Notes: a model not told the origin generated them from the sequence alone. Counted from the first letter of the stretch, positions 1 to 11,684 are shown. The stretch: DNA of 64,000 bases from Gordonia namibiensis NBRC 108229 (GCF_000298235.1 NZ_BAHE01000014.1:1-64000); one strand, 5' to 3'. Numbers and translations: made by a program.

Positions 1-47
1 GATACGGCTCGTCGCAAGCTCCTCGCCTACTCAACCAGCGTGGTGGA

Positions 48-2402
48 TCACGCAGCCGAGGTGACGCGGTAGACGTCGTAGACGCCCTCCACGTTGCGGA
101 CCACGTTCAGCACGTGGCCGAGGTGCTTGGGGTCGCCCATCTCGAAGGTGAACTTGGAGATGGCAACTCGGTCGCGGCTGGTGGTGACCGACGCCGACAG
201 GATGTTCACGCGTTCGTCGGCGAGAACCTTGGTGACGTCGGACAGCAGGCGGTGACGGTCGAGCGCCTCGACCTGGATCGCCACCAGGAACACCGATTCC
301 GGCGACGGCGCCCACGACACGTCGAGGATGCGTTCGGACTGCTGCTGCAGCGAGGTCGCGTTGGTGCAGTCGGTGCGGTGCACGCTGATGCCGCCGCCGC
401 GGGTGACGAAGCCCATGATGTCGTCACCCGGTACGGGCGTACAGCATTTGGCGAGTTTGATCACCACGTTGTCGACGCCGTCGACGACCACGCCGGCGTC
501 GCCGCCCTGACGTGTGCGGGTCGGCATCGTCGACGGGGTGGACCGCTCGGCGAGCGCCTCCTCGGCGTCCTCGATGCCGCCGAGGGATGCGACGAGGCGG
601 TTGACGACATGCCGTGCGGAAACGTGGTTCTCGCCCACCGCGGTGTACAGCGCGGTGACGTCGTTGTACCGCAGCTCTTTGGCGATCGCCGCCATCGACT
701 CCGCGGACAGCAAGCGCTGCAACGGGAGTCCGCCGCGACGGACCTCCTTGGCGATCGCGTCCTTGCCGGCCTCGAGGGCCTCCTCGCGCCGCTCCTTGGC
801 GAACCATTGCCGGATCTTGGCCTTGGCCCGCGGCGACACCACGAACGTCTGCCAGTCCTTCGACGGCCCGGCGGTCGGCGCCTTGGAGGTGAACACCTCC
901 ACCACCTCGCCGTTCTCGAGCTTGCGTTCGAGCGCGACCAGCCGGCCGTTGACGCGGGCACCGATGCAGCGGTGACCGACCTCGGTGTGGACGGCGTAGG
1001 CGAAGTCGACCGGCGTCGACCCGGCGGGAAGCGTGACCACGTCGCCCTTCGGCGTGAAGACGAAGATCTCGCGGACGGCGAGGTCGTAGCGCAGCGACTC
1101 CAGGAACTCGCCGGGGTCGGCGGCCTCACGCTGCCAGTCGAGCAGCTGCCGCATCCACGCCATGTCGTCGATCTCGGCGGTGTCGGACTTCTTGCCCGAC
1201 TTGCGGTAGCCACTCTCCTTGTATCGCCAGTGCGCGGCGATGCCGAACTCGGCGGTGCGGTGCATCTCGTGCGTGCGGATCTGGACCTCGAGCGGCTTGC
1301 CCTCGGGCCCGATCACGGTGGTGTGCAACGACTGGTAGACACCGAACCGCGGCTGCGCGATGTAGTCCTTGAAGCGTCCGGCCATCGGCTGCCACAGCGA
1401 GTGGACGACGCCGACGGCCGCGTAGCAGTCGCGGTCCTCCTCGCAGAGGATGCGCATGCCCACGAGGTCGTGGATGTCGTCGAAGTCGCGTCCCTTGACG
1501 ATCATCTTCTGATAGATCGACCAGTAGTGCTTGGGCCGGCCCTCGACGGTTGCCGAGATCCGCGCCGCGGACAGCGCGTTGTTGATGTCGGCCCGGACCC
1601 GCGCCAGGTAGGTGTCGCGCGACGGGGCGCGGTCGGCGACCAGGCGCACGATCTCCTCGTACCGCTTGGGGTGCAGGATCGCGAAGGAGAGGTCCTCGAG
1701 TTCCCACTTGACCGTCGCCATACCGAGTCGATGAGCAAGCGGCGCAATGACTTCCAGCGTCTCGCGGGCCTTGCGCGCCTGCTTCTCCGGCGGGAGGAAA
1801 CGCATCGTCCGCATGTTGTGCAGCCGGTCGGCGACCTTGATCACGAGCACCCGCGGGTCACGGGCCATCGCGATGATCATCTTGCGGATCGTCTCGGCCT
1901 CGGCGGCGCTGCCCAGCGCGACCTTGTCGAGTTTGGTGACGCCGTCGACGAGGTGCGCCACCTCCTGACCGAAGTCGCGTTCCAGCGCCTGCAGTGAGTA
2001 ACCGGTGTCCTCGACCGTGTCGTGCAGCAGCGCGGCGATCAGGGTCGTGGTGTCCATGCCGAGGTCGGCGAGGATCGTCGCGACCGCCAGCGGATGGGTG
2101 ATGTAGGGGTCACCGGACTTGCGCTTCTGCCCGCTGTGACGCTCCTCGGCGACGTCGTAGGCCCGCTGCAGCAGGGCGACGTCGGCCTTCGGGTAGATCT
2201 CGCGGTGCAGGGTGACCAGCGGCTCGAGGACGGGGCGGACCTGGCTGCGCGTGGCGGTCATCCGCCGGGCGAGGCGGGCCCGCACGCGCCGTGAGGCGGA
2301 CGGGGACGTCGACGTCGCGGCGGGTGCACCCTGGACGACGCCGTCGCCGGAGGCGTCGGCAGGGGTCACGGAGTGCTGAGCCGTGCCGGATTCATCGGGC
2401 AT
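48..2402 (-). CDS. relA: bifunctional (p)ppGpp synthetase/hydrolase Rsh
   Basis: Makes and degrades the stringent-response alarmone (p)ppGpp in the cytoplasm. The 784-residue product has the long RelA/SpoT layout: an HD hydrolase domain with HDTVED at residues 127-132, a synthetase domain with [12 protein letters not shown] at 289-300 and EVQIR at 372-376, then a TGS domain (about 455-515) and a C-terminal ACT domain. Both catalytic motif sets look intact, so a bifunctional enzyme is expected, as for the single Rsh of mycobacteria. I chose the ATG at 2402 because AGGAGGA lies just upstream; the frame stays open further but would run into apt. It is the last gene of an apparent apt-relA run, the same order as Rv2584c-Rv2583c in M. 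tuberculosis. Confidence 0.96.
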   Translation of the reverse strand: MPDESGTAQHSVTPADASGDGVVQGAPAATSTSPSASRRVRARLARRMTATRSQVRPVLEPLVTLHREIYPKADVALLQRAYDVAEERHSGQKRKSGDPYITHPLAVATILADLGMDTTTLIAALLHDTVEDTGYSLQALERDFGQEVAHLVDGVTKLDKVALGSAAEAETIRKMIIAMARDPRVLVIKVADRLHNMRTMRFLPPEKQARKARETLEVIAPLAHRLGMATVKWELEDLSFAILHPKRYEEIVRLVADRAPSRDTYLARVRADINNALSAARISATVEGRPKHYWSIYQKMIVKGRDFDDIHDLVGMRILCEEDRDCYAAVGVVHSLWQPMAGRFKDYIAQPRFGVYQSLHTTVIGPEGKPLEVQIRTHEMHRTAEFGIAAHWRYKESGYRKSGKKSDTAEIDDMAWMRQLLDWQREAADPGEFLESLRYDLAVREIFVFTPKGDVVTLPAGSTPVDFAYAVHTEVGHRCIGARVNGRLVALERKLENGEVVEVFTSKAPTAGPSKDWQTFVVSPRAKAKIRQWFAKERREEALEAGKDAIAKEVRRGGLPLQRLLSAESMAAIAKELRYNDVTALYTAVGENHVSARHVVNRLVASLGGIEDAEEALAERSTPSTMPTRTRQGGDAGVVVDGVDNVVIKLAKCCTPVPGDDIMGFVTRGGGISVHRTDCTNATSLQQQSERILDVSWAPSPESVFLVAIQVEALDRHRLLSDVTKVLADERVNILSASVTTSRDRVAISKFTFEMGDPKHLGHVLNVVRNVEGVYDVYRVTSAA

Positions 2403-2454
2403 TGCCGGTCCTCCTCCGCGTGTCGTGGTCTTTTCGAGTCTAGATCCCCGACGG

Positions 2455-3030
2455 TCAGTCGAGCGCCACCGAGTGGACGGGTACGTCCGGACCGAGTCCA
2501 CGGGCGATCGTGTCCCGGCCGCCGAGGCCGACGAGCTCCATGATGACCGCGACCCCGGCCACGCGCGCACCGGTCCGGTTGAGCAGATCCGCCGCGGCGA
2601 CCGCGGTACCGCCGGTGGCCAGGACGTCGTCGACGAGCAGCACACGCTGCCCCGTCAGGTCGAGGCCGTCGGCGGGGATCTCCAGCGTCGCCGAACCGTA
2701 CTCGAGGCTGTAGGTGACCGCGTGCACCGGCGGCGGCAGCTTGCCGCCCTTGCGCACCGCGAGGACCCCGACCTCGAGCTCACGGGCGACCGCACCGCCG
2801 AGGAGAAAGCCGCGGGCGTCGATGCCGGCGACGAGGTCGATCTCGGTACAGCCGTGCGTCAGCGCGGTGACGATCGCCGACAACCCCTCGGCATCGGCGA
2901 GCACCGGGGTCAGGTCCTTGAAGGCGATCCCGGGGCTCGGGAAGTCGTCGACGAGTCGGGTGTGCCGGGCGATCGCCGCCTGGGCACGTGTTACCGCCTC
3001 CGCGGTCCGTTCCGGTACCACGCCGCCCAT
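2455..3030 (-). CDS. apt: adenine phosphoribosyltransferase
   Basis: Purine salvage: adenine plus PRPP gives AMP and pyrophosphate. The 191-residue form carries the PRPP-binding loop [13 protein letters not shown] at residues 130-142, the type I phosphoribosyltransferase signature. The start at 3030 (MGGVVPE) is preferred because AGGGGAG lies 6 bases upstream and the length then fits the family; in-frame ATGs at 3078 and 3093 exist but have weaker ribosome sites and the first would add an unstructured 16-residue tail. Lies between the peptide-binding lipoprotein gene and relA, conserved order in mycolata. Confidence 0.94.
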   Translation of the reverse strand: MGGVVPERTAEAVTRAQAAIARHTRLVDDFPSPGIAFKDLTPVLADAEGLSAIVTALTHGCTEIDLVAGIDARGFLLGGAVARELEVGVLAVRKGGKLPPPVHAVTYSLEYGSATLEIPADGLDLTGQRVLLVDDVLATGGTAVAAADLLNRTGARVAGVAVIMELVGLGGRDTIARGLGPDVPVHSVALD

Positions 3031-3059
3031 CAGAACTCCCCTGCCACTCGTCTGCACCG

Positions 3060-4775
3060 TCACTTGCTGGTCGTCCATCGATCCATGTTCCATCCGGTGC
3101 CTGCGCGACTGAGTCCCGCGACGACACCACCCACCTGATCCTTCCACTGCCGGATGCGCGGCGAGGCGAACAGGGGTATCGACGGCATCGACGACCAGCT
3201 CGCGTTCTCGATCGACCGGGCCAGCCGCAGCCGGTCGGATTCGGACACGGTGATCGCGAACTGGTCGATGCCGCGACTCACCTGCGGGTCCCGCGTCCCG
3301 GAGAGGTTCAGCGGGTCGCCGCCGCGCAACGAGTAGGCGTCCCGGCTGGGGTCGGCGGCGCCGGCTGCGGCGAAGGAGTCGCCGCTGGCCATGATCACCG
3401 CGTCGACGTCCTTGCCCAGCGAGCCGGGCTGGACGTCAGGTGTGGCGACATCCTCGACGACGAAGCCCGCCTCCCGGCACGACTCCGCGATCGCCGCGAC
3501 CATCTGCTGCCAGCGCAGGGTCGGCGCCACGTAACCGATGCGGACGCGCCGCGGCTGCAGACCCGCGGTGGTCGTGGTCCCGTCCCCTGCACCCTGACCG
3601 GTCGCGGCGCGCAGCAGGTTCCGCGCCCGCTCGAGGTCGGGAGTCTGGTAGGCGCGGCCGAACTCGGGGTTCATCGGGCCGGCGAGGTTGTCGGCGGGTG
3701 CGAGGACGCGCAGATTCCAGACGGCGGCGCCACCGGAGAAGTCGCGGGCGAGGTCGGCGCGCGGCACGCACGAGGCGAACGCCTGGCGCATCCGAACGTC
3801 CCCGAAGACGCCCTTGCCGGCGAGCACGATCTGTTCCACACCGATCGCCCGGGCCGGTGACGGCGGCCCGTCGGGTCCGGACGTCCCGGCGAGGTCGCCC
3901 TCGACGATGCCCGCGGTGACGTCGACGATGTCGAACTTGCCGTCGGGCAGGCGGCGCGTCGAATCGGTTCCCCGACCCCAGATCACGATGCGTGAGGTCT
4001 CGGGCTTGTCCCCCCACCACGATTCGTTGGCGACCAGGACCAGTCCGCCCGACCGCGAATAACGGTCGATGCGGTACGGCCCGGACGCCGGGAACCGGGC
4101 GTGATCGACCGGTCCGAACGTCAGGTCGAAACCCGTGTTCCAGGCCGTCGCGATACGGGCAAGCGCGCCGCGGTCCTTCGCACGGATGGGGTCGACGACG
4201 TTGGCGAGCCCGGCTTCGCGGGCCACGATGTGCGCCGGGAGCAGGGTGCCCGCGCCGAACAACGACAGCCAGTTGCGGTACTCACGTCCCGGCGCGAACG
4301 TGACCGTCGCCGACTTCTCGCCGGGCGAGCACTCCACGTTCTCGATGTCGCGGTACCCGGCGGTCGTCGCCGGCGTGAACCCCGGGAAACGTCCACTCAT
4401 CGCCGCCCACGCCAGCATCAGGTCGTCGCAGTCGAGCGCGACCTCGTCGGTGAAGGCCGCCTCGGGCGTGAACTCGTACCGCAACGCCGGTGCGCGTCCC
4501 GGGATCCGGGTCACGGTCCCGACGTCGCGGTCCGGGATGACCTGCCCCTGAGGTCCGAGCAGGCTGAAACCCGGCAGCAGACGGCTGGTGGCCATCAGCA
4601 CGCCGTCGGCGTTCCCGTCGACGGTGTTCGCGTTGTAGCTGGTCACGTGGGCGTCGACCACGTAGTCGATGGTCGGTGGCCCGTCGTCGCCGCAGGCCGT
4701 CAGGACGCCGGCGCCCGTGACGATCCCGACGAGCAGGCTCAGGACCCTGATGAACTCCCGGTGCCTGACGATCAC
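3060..4775 (-). CDS. peptide-binding lipoprotein of an ABC importer (SBP_bac_5 family)
   Basis: Probable lipid-anchored extracytoplasmic solute-binding protein of the DppA/OppA family. The 571-residue product starts with a short basic segment, a hydrophobic stretch and the lipobox VLTAC with the modified cysteine at residue 28, followed by a mature domain with family 5 substrate-binding features. No permease or ATPase genes are nearby, so either it docks to a transporter encoded elsewhere or it is an orphan. The GTG at 4775, 10 bases after the secF stop, is used because it gives a correct signal peptide; the ribosome site is poor. It corresponds in position to the lipoprotein Rv2585c between secF and apt. 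Ligand unknown. Confidence 0.85.
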   Translation of the reverse strand: MIVRHREFIRVLSLLVGIVTGAGVLTACGDDGPPTIDYVVDAHVTSYNANTVDGNADGVLMATSRLLPGFSLLGPQGQVIPDRDVGTVTRIPGRAPALRYEFTPEAAFTDEVALDCDDLMLAWAAMSGRFPGFTPATTAGYRDIENVECSPGEKSATVTFAPGREYRNWLSLFGAGTLLPAHIVAREAGLANVVDPIRAKDRGALARIATAWNTGFDLTFGPVDHARFPASGPYRIDRYSRSGGLVLVANESWWGDKPETSRIVIWGRGTDSTRRLPDGKFDIVDVTAGIVEGDLAGTSGPDGPPSPARAIGVEQIVLAGKGVFGDVRMRQAFASCVPRADLARDFSGGAAVWNLRVLAPADNLAGPMNPEFGRAYQTPDLERARNLLRAATGQGAGDGTTTTAGLQPRRVRIGYVAPTLRWQQMVAAIAESCREAGFVVEDVATPDVQPGSLGKDVDAVIMASGDSFAAAGAADPSRDAYSLRGGDPLNLSGTRDPQVSRGIDQFAITVSESDRLRLARSIENASWSSMPSIPLFASPRIRQWKDQVGGVVAGLSRAGTGWNMDRWTTSK

Positions 4776-4785
4776 GTGGGTGAGA

Positions 4786-5991
4786 CTAACGGTTGCGACG
4801 GCGTTTGCCGGTCGGTACCCGTTCGGCGTCGTCCGTGTCGGTCGCGCCACGACGGCGGCGCACCGGCCGGGCGTCGGCGCTCGGCGCCACGCCCGACTCG
4901 ATCCCGGCGCGACGGTTCAGCACCTTGGCGGTGTGCCGGGCGACGTCCTCGCGGCGTTCCTTCAGCGTCACCAGCAGCGGCGCGGCCAAGAAGATGGAGG
5001 AGTACGTGCCGACCACGACGCCGACGAGCTGGATCAGACCCAGGTCCTTCAGCGTGCCGACGCCGAGCAGCCAGACGGCCACGACCATCAGCGCGATGAT
5101 CGGCAGGACCGAGATGATGGTCGTGTTGATCGACCGCATCAGCGTCTGGTTGACCGCGAGGTTGGCCTGCTCGCCATAGGTCCGGCGCGAGGTCTGCAGC
5201 ACCGAGCGGGTGTTCTCCTGCACCTTGTCGAACACGACGACCGTGTCGTAGAGCGAGAAGCCGAGGATGGTCAGCAGACCGATGACGGTGGCCGGGGTGA
5301 CCTCCCAGCCGACCAGCGAGTAGACGCCCGCGGTGGCGACGATGTCGAAGAACAGCGACGCCATGGCTGCGATCGACATCTCCCGGTCGAATCGGACCGC
5401 GATGTAGACGAACACGATGACGAGGAACACTGCGAGCGCGATGACCATCTTCTCGGTGATCTCGCGCCCCCAGGTGGAGCTCACGTCGGAGATGCTGACC
5501 TCGGAGGCCGTCAATTCCGGACCGAATTCCTCGGTGAGCGCACGGGTCACGGCCTCGGCCTGGGCCAGGTCGAGGGTCTCGGTGCGCACCTGCACGGTGG
5601 CGCTGTTGCCCGCGCCGGCGGTCTGGACCGATTCGGGCTCCTCGCCGAGCGCCTCGGTGACGACCTTCTCGACGGAGTCGGCGGTGATCTCCGATGAGGC
5701 GACCGGCACCGACATCTGGGTGCCGCCTTCGAAGTCGATGCCGAAGGTGAAGCCCCGGATCGCGATCGACGCCAGGCAGATCAGCATGATGGCGGCGGTG
5801 ACGATGTACCAGGTCTTCCGCTTGCCGACGATCTCGAAGGCACCGGTACCGGTGTAGAGACGGGCGAAGAAGCCGCGTTTGGTGTCGGAGACGAAGTCTG
5901 CGTCGGTGCCGGTCGACGGTGACGGCGGCTCGATGACCGCGGTGTCGCCGGGCTCCCGCGAGTCCTTGTTCGGGTTGTCCGGACGGGTCAT
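4786..5991 (-). CDS. secF: protein translocase subunit SecF
   Basis: Inner-membrane accessory subunit of the Sec translocon; with SecD it uses the proton-motive force to complete protein export. The 401-residue protein has one N-terminal transmembrane segment, the conserved [11 protein letters not shown] region after it, an extracytoplasmic domain and five C-terminal membrane helices ending in a basic tail. Its ATG overlaps the secD stop by 4 bases (ATGA), implying translational coupling. Slightly shorter cytoplasmic tail than some mycobacterial homologues. Confidence 0.96.
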   Translation of the reverse strand: MTRPDNPNKDSREPGDTAVIEPPSPSTGTDADFVSDTKRGFFARLYTGTGAFEIVGKRKTWYIVTAAIMLICLASIAIRGFTFGIDFEGGTQMSVPVASSEITADSVEKVVTEALGEEPESVQTAGAGNSATVQVRTETLDLAQAEAVTRALTEEFGPELTASEVSISDVSSTWGREITEKMVIALAVFLVIVFVYIAVRFDREMSIAAMASLFFDIVATAGVYSLVGWEVTPATVIGLLTILGFSLYDTVVVFDKVQENTRSVLQTSRRTYGEQANLAVNQTLMRSINTTIISVLPIIALMVVAVWLLGVGTLKDLGLIQLVGVVVGTYSSIFLAAPLLVTLKERREDVARHTAKVLNRRAGIESGVAPSADARPVRRRRGATDTDDAERVPTGKRRRNR

Positions 5992-7676
5992 CGCACAGTC
6001 CCCTTCTCGCTGGTGGACGCGTCGGCACGGGCTGCTTCGGCGGCCTCGGCCTGGCGGCGGGCCGCGACCTTGCGCTCGCGGGCCACCTCGCTGACCGCGC
6101 CGAGGCCGTTGACGCTCGGCTTGGACAGGAACGACGACCGGCTCGCGTAGACCACCAGCGGGTGGGTCACCAGGAACACGACCATGACGTCGAGGATGGT
6201 GGTGAGTCCGAGGGTGAACGCGAAGCCGCGCACCTCACCGATCGCCAGGATATAGATGACCGCAGCGGCGATGAAACTCACCGCGTTACCCGACCAGATG
6301 GTGCGACGGGCACTCGCCCAACCGCGTGGCACGGCCGAGCGGAAGCTCCGACCCTCACGCATCTCGTCCTTTATGCGTTCGAAGTAGACGACGAACGAGT
6401 CCGCGGTCATGCCGATACCGATGATCAGACCGGCGATGCCCGCGAGGTCGAGGGTGAACCCGATCCAGCGGCCGAGCAGGACGATGATGCCGTAGACCAT
6501 CGCGCCGGCGAGGACCAGCGACAGCGTCGTCAGGATGCCGAGCATCCGGTAGTAGGCCAGTGCGTAGATCAGCACCGCGACGAGGCCGATCGCGCCGGCG
6601 AGGAGACCCGCCTTGAGCGACGAGAGACCCAGTGTGGCCGAGACGGTTTCGGCGTCGGAGGCGTTGAACGACAGCGGCAGCGAGCCGTACTTCAGCACGT
6701 TGGCGAGCTCGTTGGACGACTTCTCGGTGAACGGGTCGGCGCTGCTGCCGCTGATGCGGGTCTGGCCGCCCGGGATCGGCTCGTTGATGGCCGGCGCGGA
6801 GACGACGGCCGAGTCGAGGGTGAACGCGGTCTGCGTGCGGTTGGGCGCTTCCTGGGCGGTGTACTTGGGCCAGAAGTCCGCGGCCTTGCCCTTGAACTCG
6901 AGGGTGACGACCCATTCGCCGGTCTGCGGATCCGTGCCGGCCGACGCGTCCTTGATGTCGCGGCCGTCGATGATCTGCGGACCGAGGAGGTAGACCTCCT
7001 TGCCGTCGGTGGAACACGCCACCAGGTACTGATCGGGCAGATCGTTGCCGCGCAGTGGGTCGTTGGCGGTCGGCGAGCAGTCCATCTTCGCCATCTGCTC
7101 CTGCAGCGGGACCAGCTGCTCCTGTTTGGCGTCGCCCGGAGCCTGACGGATCTTGCGCTGTTCGGCGATCGCCGCCGCGGCCACCTCGGTGGGCATCCCG
7201 TCGGCCTGGTCCTCGTCCTGGTCCTCCGGCTTCGGCGGCTGCGGGGTCGCTGCCGTGGCGCCGACGACCGGCCGCACGTACAGACGCGCGGTCTGGCTCA
7301 GCGACTTGGCCTGTGCGCCGTCCTCACCGGGCACCGTGATCACGAGGTTGTTGCCGGTGACGACGACCTCGGATCCGGAGACACCGAGACCGTTCACACG
7401 CTGCTCGATGATCTGCTTGGCCTGATCGAGCTGTTGGCGGGTCGGTTCCTTGCCGTCCTCGGTGCGCGCGGTCAGCGTCACCCGGGTTCCGCCCTGCAGG
7501 TCGATGCCCAGTTTGGGCTCGAGCGTCTTGGGACCGGTGAAGTAGATCAACCCGTACACGACGGCGAGCAGAGCGAGGAAGGCCACGAGCGGACGCCACG
7601 GCGGGATCTCTCGACTCGGTCGCGACCGCTTGCCGGCGGACTTGGCCGCCTTCGCGGTCGAACGAGGACTTGTCAC
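5988..7676 (-). CDS. secD: protein translocase subunit SecD
   Basis: Partner of SecF in the SecDF-YajC complex. The 562-residue protein has an N-terminal membrane helix, the conserved [13 protein letters not shown] motif, a large extracytoplasmic domain containing a low-complexity Pro/Glu/Asp-rich insert (about residues 140-165), and five C-terminal transmembrane segments. GTG start at 7676 with AAAGGAGA upstream. Basic, Lys/Arg-rich N-terminus before the first helix. Overlaps secF by 4 bases. Confidence 0.96.
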   Translation of the reverse strand: MTSPRSTAKAAKSAGKRSRPSREIPPWRPLVAFLALLAVVYGLIYFTGPKTLEPKLGIDLQGGTRVTLTARTEDGKEPTRQQLDQAKQIIEQRVNGLGVSGSEVVVTGNNLVITVPGEDGAQAKSLSQTARLYVRPVVGATAATPQPPKPEDQDEDQADGMPTEVAAAAIAEQRKIRQAPGDAKQEQLVPLQEQMAKMDCSPTANDPLRGNDLPDQYLVACSTDGKEVYLLGPQIIDGRDIKDASAGTDPQTGEWVVTLEFKGKAADFWPKYTAQEAPNRTQTAFTLDSAVVSAPAINEPIPGGQTRISGSSADPFTEKSSNELANVLKYGSLPLSFNASDAETVSATLGLSSLKAGLLAGAIGLVAVLIYALAYYRMLGILTTLSLVLAGAMVYGIIVLLGRWIGFTLDLAGIAGLIIGIGMTADSFVVYFERIKDEMREGRSFRSAVPRGWASARRTIWSGNAVSFIAAAVIYILAIGEVRGFAFTLGLTTILDVMVVFLVTHPLVVYASRSSFLSKPSVNGLGAVSEVARERKVAARRQAEAAEAARADASTSEKGTVR

Positions 7677-7866
7677 AGCTGTTCAGGTCTCCTTTGGGAA
7701 CGTCAACCGGCCGAGGGCGCTCGGACCGCATGACCCACCGACTCCGAAAGGTCTGCGCGCACGCGCTGTTCAGCACAGCGGGGGCACGCAGACCTCGGCA
7801 AGACAGGATGCGCGGGAGGTGGGCAGGAGGCGCCACGCCGGTCGACGGCGCGGCGCTGCTCCGGGA

Positions 7867-8253
7867 TTACTTGTCGGTGTCGCGCGCGTCGTCGGACGAC
7901 GGCTTGTCGAGGCTGACCGAGTCCGAGTCATCGGCGTAGTCGGTGTAGTCGGCCTCCGGCGCGGTGTGGCCCGGGTAGGTCGCGGCGGCCTCGTCGGTGG
8001 GGATGACGCGCATGATCGCGAGACGGTTCCAGCGGGTGACCACACCGGTGGCGATCTCCACGTCGACGTAGTCGGACGACGCCGCGTCGATGACGGTGCC
8101 GAACAGGCCCGAAGTCAGCTGGATGCGGGTACCCGTCGACACCGAGGCCTGCATGTCCTGCATCTCGGCCGCGCGCTTCTTCTGCTTCCGCATCGACAAG
8201 AACATGAAGCCGGCGAGGAGAGCCAGCAAGAGGGGGAAGAGCAGAGCGTCCAT
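7867..8253 (-). CDS. yajC: preprotein translocase subunit YajC
   Basis: Small single-span membrane protein that associates with SecDF. The 128-residue product has one N-terminal hydrophobic helix followed by a basic stretch (MRKQKKRAAEMQ) and the typical YajC core with GTRIQLTSGLFGTV; the last 35 residues are an acidic, Asp-rich tail. A 190-bp gap separates it from secD, larger than other spacings in this cluster, so secD may have its own promoter. Confidence 0.93.
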   Translation of the reverse strand: MDALLFPLLLALLAGFMFLSMRKQKKRAAEMQDMQASVSTGTRIQLTSGLFGTVIDAASSDYVDVEIATGVVTRWNRLAIMRVIPTDEAAATYPGHTAPEADYTDYADDSDSVSLDKPSSDDARDTDK

Positions 8254-8429
8254 GGGTGAGAGTCAGTCCTTTTGTTTCGGGTTGTACCGCGTGCACCACC
8301 ACCCCGCGCCGATCGGCGAGAGGCGTCATGTGGCCACGCTGTGCTCCACACAGTGTGCCACGTCCACCTGTGTAGGCATCCCCGCAGGTGGTGCGCCGCG
8401 TCACACGGGGGTTCGCGGCACGGATCGGG

Positions 8430-9518
8430 TCAGAGTTCGTCGAACAGGGACTCGCCCCCGATGTCGCGGGGGCGGGCGCCGAAGGACGCGTTCATCGCGC
8501 CGGCGGGCGGTGTCAGCCCGAGGTGATGCCACGCGGCCGCGGTGGCGACGCGTCCACGTGGGGTGCGGGCGATCATCCCGGCCCGGACCAGGAACGGCTC
8601 GCAGACCTCTTCGACGGTTGCGGGCTCCTCGCCCACCGCCACCGCGAGCGTCGACACCCCGACCGGTCCCCCGCCGAACGCGCGGATCAGGGCGTCGAGG
8701 ACGGCGCGGTCGAGTCGGTCGAAGCCGAGTTCGTCCACGTCGTAGACCTTGAGGGCGGCACGTGCGACGTCGACGGTGATCGAGCCGTCACCGCGGACCT
8801 CGGCGTAATCGCGGACCCGGCGGAGCAGACGGTTGGCGATTCGGGGCGTCCCACGCGACCGCCGTGCGATCTCCTCGGAGGCGTCGAGCCGCAGTTCCAT
8901 GCCGAGGATGCCCGCGGAACGGTTGAGCACCCGGACGAGTTCGGCCGGATCGTAGAACTCCATGTGCGCGGTGAACCCGAAGCGGTCGCGCAGCGGGCCG
9001 GTCAGCGATCCCGAACGGGTGGTGGCGCCGACCAGGGTGAACGGGGCGACGTCGAGTGGGATGGACGTGGCGCCCGGGCCTTTGCCGACCACGACATCGA
9101 CACGGAAATCCTCCATCGCGAGGTACAGCATCTCCTCGGCGGGCCGGGCGATGCGGTGGATCTCGTCGATGAACAGGACGTCGCCCTCGACGAGATTCGA
9201 CAGCATGGCGGCGAGGTCCCCGGCGCGTTCGAGTGCCGGACCCGATGTCACCCTGATCGCCGCGCCCATCTCCGAGGCGATGATCATGGCCAGCGAGGTC
9301 TTGCCGAGTCCCGGCGGGCCGGACAGCAGTATGTGATCAGGGGTTCCGCCGCGGCCCTTGGCCCCGTGGAGGACGAGTTCGAGCTGTTCGCAGACACGCG
9401 GCTGGCCGATGAAGTCGGCCAACGAGCGCGGGCGCAGGCCGGCGTCGAGATCGCCGTCGGACCGGACCGGCGTGGCGCTGACCTCGCGATCCTCGAGGTC
9501 ATCGGGATCGCCGGTCAT
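8430..9518 (-). CDS. ruvB: Holliday junction branch migration ATPase RuvB
   Basis: Hexameric AAA+ motor of the RuvABC resolvasome. Walker A GPPGLGKT near residue 68, Walker B LFIDEIHR near 117-123, sensor and arginine-finger regions and a C-terminal winged helix ending in the family DNA-binding segment. An alternative GTG start lies one codon earlier (9521), overlapping the ruvA stop; the sequence does not decide between GTG and ATG. Third gene of ruvC-ruvA-ruvB. Confidence 0.97.
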   Translation of the reverse strand: MTGDPDDLEDREVSATPVRSDGDLDAGLRPRSLADFIGQPRVCEQLELVLHGAKGRGGTPDHILLSGPPGLGKTSLAMIIASEMGAAIRVTSGPALERAGDLAAMLSNLVEGDVLFIDEIHRIARPAEEMLYLAMEDFRVDVVVGKGPGATSIPLDVAPFTLVGATTRSGSLTGPLRDRFGFTAHMEFYDPAELVRVLNRSAGILGMELRLDASEEIARRSRGTPRIANRLLRRVRDYAEVRGDGSITVDVARAALKVYDVDELGFDRLDRAVLDALIRAFGGGPVGVSTLAVAVGEEPATVEEVCEPFLVRAGMIARTPRGRVATAAAWHHLGLTPPAGAMNASFGARPRDIGGESLFDEL

Positions 9519-10111
9519 CACGAGGCCTTGCCCAGCATCGCCAGTGACCGGCGGAGCACGGTCGAGGCGTCGGCGTCGGGGTTCTCGGCGAGGACCGCGG
9601 TGACCGCCTTCTCGGCGGGGGCGGCGGTGAAGCCGAGTCCGACGAGTGCCTCGGCGACCTGCTCGCGGATTCCGCCGGCGGGGACGCTGCCGGTGGCCGT
9701 GTCGGCCGTAGGGCGGTCCACCTTGTCGCGGAGTTCCACGCAGAGCCGTTCGGCGACGCGTTTGCCGATGCCGGGCACCGACGTCAGCGCCTTGGTGTCG
9801 GAGTCGGCCAGTGCACGACGCAGCGCGTCGGGTTCGAGGACCGCGAGGGTCGCCATCGCCAGCCGCGGGCCGACGCCGGTGACCGTCTGCAGCAGCGCGA
9901 ACAGCGCGCGGGCGTCGGGTTCGGTGAACCCGTACAGCGTCATCGAATCCTCGCGGACGATCATCGACGTCAACAGCGTCGCCTCGTCGCCGCGACGCAG
10001 CCGGGACAGCGTGACCGGGGTCGCCAGAACCCGGTAACCGACTCCCGCACAGTCGATCACGGCGTGATCGAGGGCGATCTCGAGAACCGGACCGCGGACT
10101 GACGCGATCAT
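9518..10111 (-). CDS. ruvA: Holliday junction DNA helicase subunit RuvA
   Basis: Binds four-way junctions as a tetramer and loads RuvB. The 197-residue protein has the N-terminal OB fold, central helix-hairpin-helix repeats ([10 protein letters not shown] and [13 protein letters not shown]) and a flexible linker before domain III that contacts RuvB. ATG start overlaps the ruvC stop by 4 bases. Confidence 0.96.
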   Translation of the reverse strand: MIASVRGPVLEIALDHAVIDCAGVGYRVLATPVTLSRLRRGDEATLLTSMIVREDSMTLYGFTEPDARALFALLQTVTGVGPRLAMATLAVLEPDALRRALADSDTKALTSVPGIGKRVAERLCVELRDKVDRPTADTATGSVPAGGIREQVAEALVGLGFTAAPAEKAVTAVLAENPDADASTVLRRSLAMLGKAS

Positions 10112-10677
10112 GCGCGACTCCCCTCTCGTGCCTGGGCCAGCCGCTTACGATGCTTCGCGGCGGCCGCGTCGGCCTGTTTCTGCGCGGCCGCCATGCGCTC
10201 CATCATGGGCCCGCGCCAGCAGTGACAGATGGCGATCGCCAGCGCGTCGGCGGCGTCGGCGGGCTTGGGCTTGGTCTGCATGCCGAGGATGCGGGTGACC
10301 ATCGCGGTGACCTGTGCCTTGTCGGCCCGGCCGCTGCCGGTGACGGCGGCTTTGACCTCCGAGGGCGTGTGAAAACGCACCGGGACGTCGCGCTGGCTGG
10401 CGGCGAGCGCGATCACGCCACCGGCCTGCGCGGTGCCCATCGCGGTCGACACCTGGTTCTGCGCGAAGACCCGCTCGATCGCGACCGCATCGGGCTGGTG
10501 GACGTCGAGCCAGTGACACGCCGAGGTGTAGACGGCCAGCAGACGCTCGGCCAGGTCCATGTCGCTCGGCGTGCGCACGACGTCCACGTCGAGTGCGGTC
10601 ACCGACCTGCCGCGGCCCGACTCCACCAGCGCGATACCGCACCGGGTGAGACCCGGATCGACGCCCATGACGCGCAC
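10108..10677 (-). CDS. ruvC: crossover junction endodeoxyribonuclease RuvC
   Basis: Resolves Holliday junctions by symmetrical cleavage. RNase H-like fold with the first catalytic Asp in [11 protein letters not shown] at the N-terminus, Glu in VAIERVF and the Asp pair in [12 protein letters not shown] near residue 140. The GTG at 10677 is preferred because GGGAGG sits 6 bases upstream; an ATG at 10695 would add six residues (MPGRVR) that are not typical. Length 189 residues, normal for actinobacteria. First gene of the ruvCAB operon. Confidence 0.95.
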   Translation of the reverse strand: MRVMGVDPGLTRCGIALVESGRGRSVTALDVDVVRTPSDMDLAERLLAVYTSACHWLDVHQPDAVAIERVFAQNQVSTAMGTAQAGGVIALAASQRDVPVRFHTPSEVKAAVTGSGRADKAQVTAMVTRILGMQTKPKPADAADALAIAICHCWRGPMMERMAAAQKQADAAAAKHRKRLAQAREGSRA

Positions 10678-10762
10678 TCGTACCCTCCCAGGCATCCGAA
10701 CAATCTTACGAACAGTTGTTCGAGATCCTATCCGGGTGGGCGGACAACTCCGATGATCAACA

Positions 10763-10778
10763 CGCCCTCGCGAGGGCG
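10763..10778 (-). terminator. short GC hairpin after yebC
   Basis: CGCCCT-CGCG-AGGGCG, a 6-bp stem with a CGCG loop, lies 7 bases past the yebC stop. There is no T-run, so termination here is only a possibility. Confidence 0.35.
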
Positions 10779-10784
10779 GTGACG

Positions 10785-11540
10785 TCAGTCGTTCTCGAGC
10801 TCGGCGAGGACCTCGTCGCTGATGTCGACGTTGCTGTAGACGTTCTGCACGTCGTCGGAGTCCTCGAGTGCGTCGATCAGCTTGAACACCTTGCGCGCAC
10901 CCTCGGCGTCGACGGCGACCTCCACCGATGCGCGGAAGCTGGCCTCGGCGGAGTCGTAGTCGATACCGGCCTCCTGCAGGGCGGTGCGCACTGCGACCAG
11001 GTCCGTCGGCTCGCTGATGATCTCGAAGGTGTCGCCGAGGTCGGTGACCTCTTCGGCACCGGCGTCGAGCACGGCCATCAGGATGTCGTCCTCGGACTGG
11101 CCGTTCTTCTCGAGGGTGACGACGCCCTTGCGGGTGAACAGGTACGAGACCGAGCCCGGATCGGCCATGTTGCCGCCGTTACGGGTCATCGCGGTGCGGA
11201 CCTCGCCGGCCGCACGGTTGCGGTTGTCGGTGAGGCACTCGATCAGGATCGCCACGCCGTTGGGGCCGTAGCCCTCGTACATGATGGTCTGCCAGTCGGC
11301 GCCGCCCGCCTCTTCACCACCGCCGCGCTTGCGGGCGCGTTCGATGTTGTCGTTGGGCACCGACGACTTCTTCGCCTTCTGGATGGCGTCGAAGAGGGTC
11401 GGGTTGCCGGCCGGGTCACCACCGCCGGTTCGTGCGGCCACCTCGATGTTCTTGATCAGCTTGGCGAACATCTTGCCGCGCTTGGCGTCGATGACCGCCT
11501 TCTTGTGCTTGGTGGTGGCCCATTTGGAATGGCCGCTCAT
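10785..11540 (-). CDS. yebC: YebC/PmpR family translational/transcriptional regulator
   Basis: Member of the widespread YebC family (TACO1-like), proposed to act in translation of proline-rich stretches or as DNA-binding regulators. The 251-residue product begins with the diagnostic [15 protein letters not shown] and keeps the RNPAGEVRTA-type region and the three-domain length. Start at 11540 has AAAGGAT upstream; the frame is open further 5' but that part is out of character. Lies downstream of pdxT with a 144-bp gap, as in M. tuberculosis (Rv2603c-Rv2604c). Confidence 0.94.
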   Translation of the reverse strand: MSGHSKWATTKHKKAVIDAKRGKMFAKLIKNIEVAARTGGGDPAGNPTLFDAIQKAKKSSVPNDNIERARKRGGGEEAGGADWQTIMYEGYGPNGVAILIECLTDNRNRAAGEVRTAMTRNGGNMADPGSVSYLFTRKGVVTLEKNGQSEDDILMAVLDAGAEEVTDLGDTFEIISEPTDLVAVRTALQEAGIDYDSAEASFRASVEVAVDAEGARKVFKLIDALEDSDDVQNVYSNVDISDEVLAELEND

Positions 11541-11684
11541 GTCGTCGCATCCTTTCCCGGTGCCGGTGCGCGGCGGGTGGATGCCCGCGGCACGCATGCC
11601 GGGCCCGTGGCCCCGCATCCGGCGATCCTCAAGCCTGCCGACTGCTGCCGCAGGCGCTTGCACTGTCGCTGGTTCGGCACGATC

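Noticed and set aside
114..1997. 627-codon open frame on the plus strand opposite relA
   Set aside because: Mirror of the strongly conserved relA frame; Arg/Gly/His-rich without motifs, typical of high-GC antisense frames.
2403..2645. Extended N-terminus for relA
   Set aside because: No conserved sequence there, it enters apt, and a strong ribosome site precedes the ATG at 2402.
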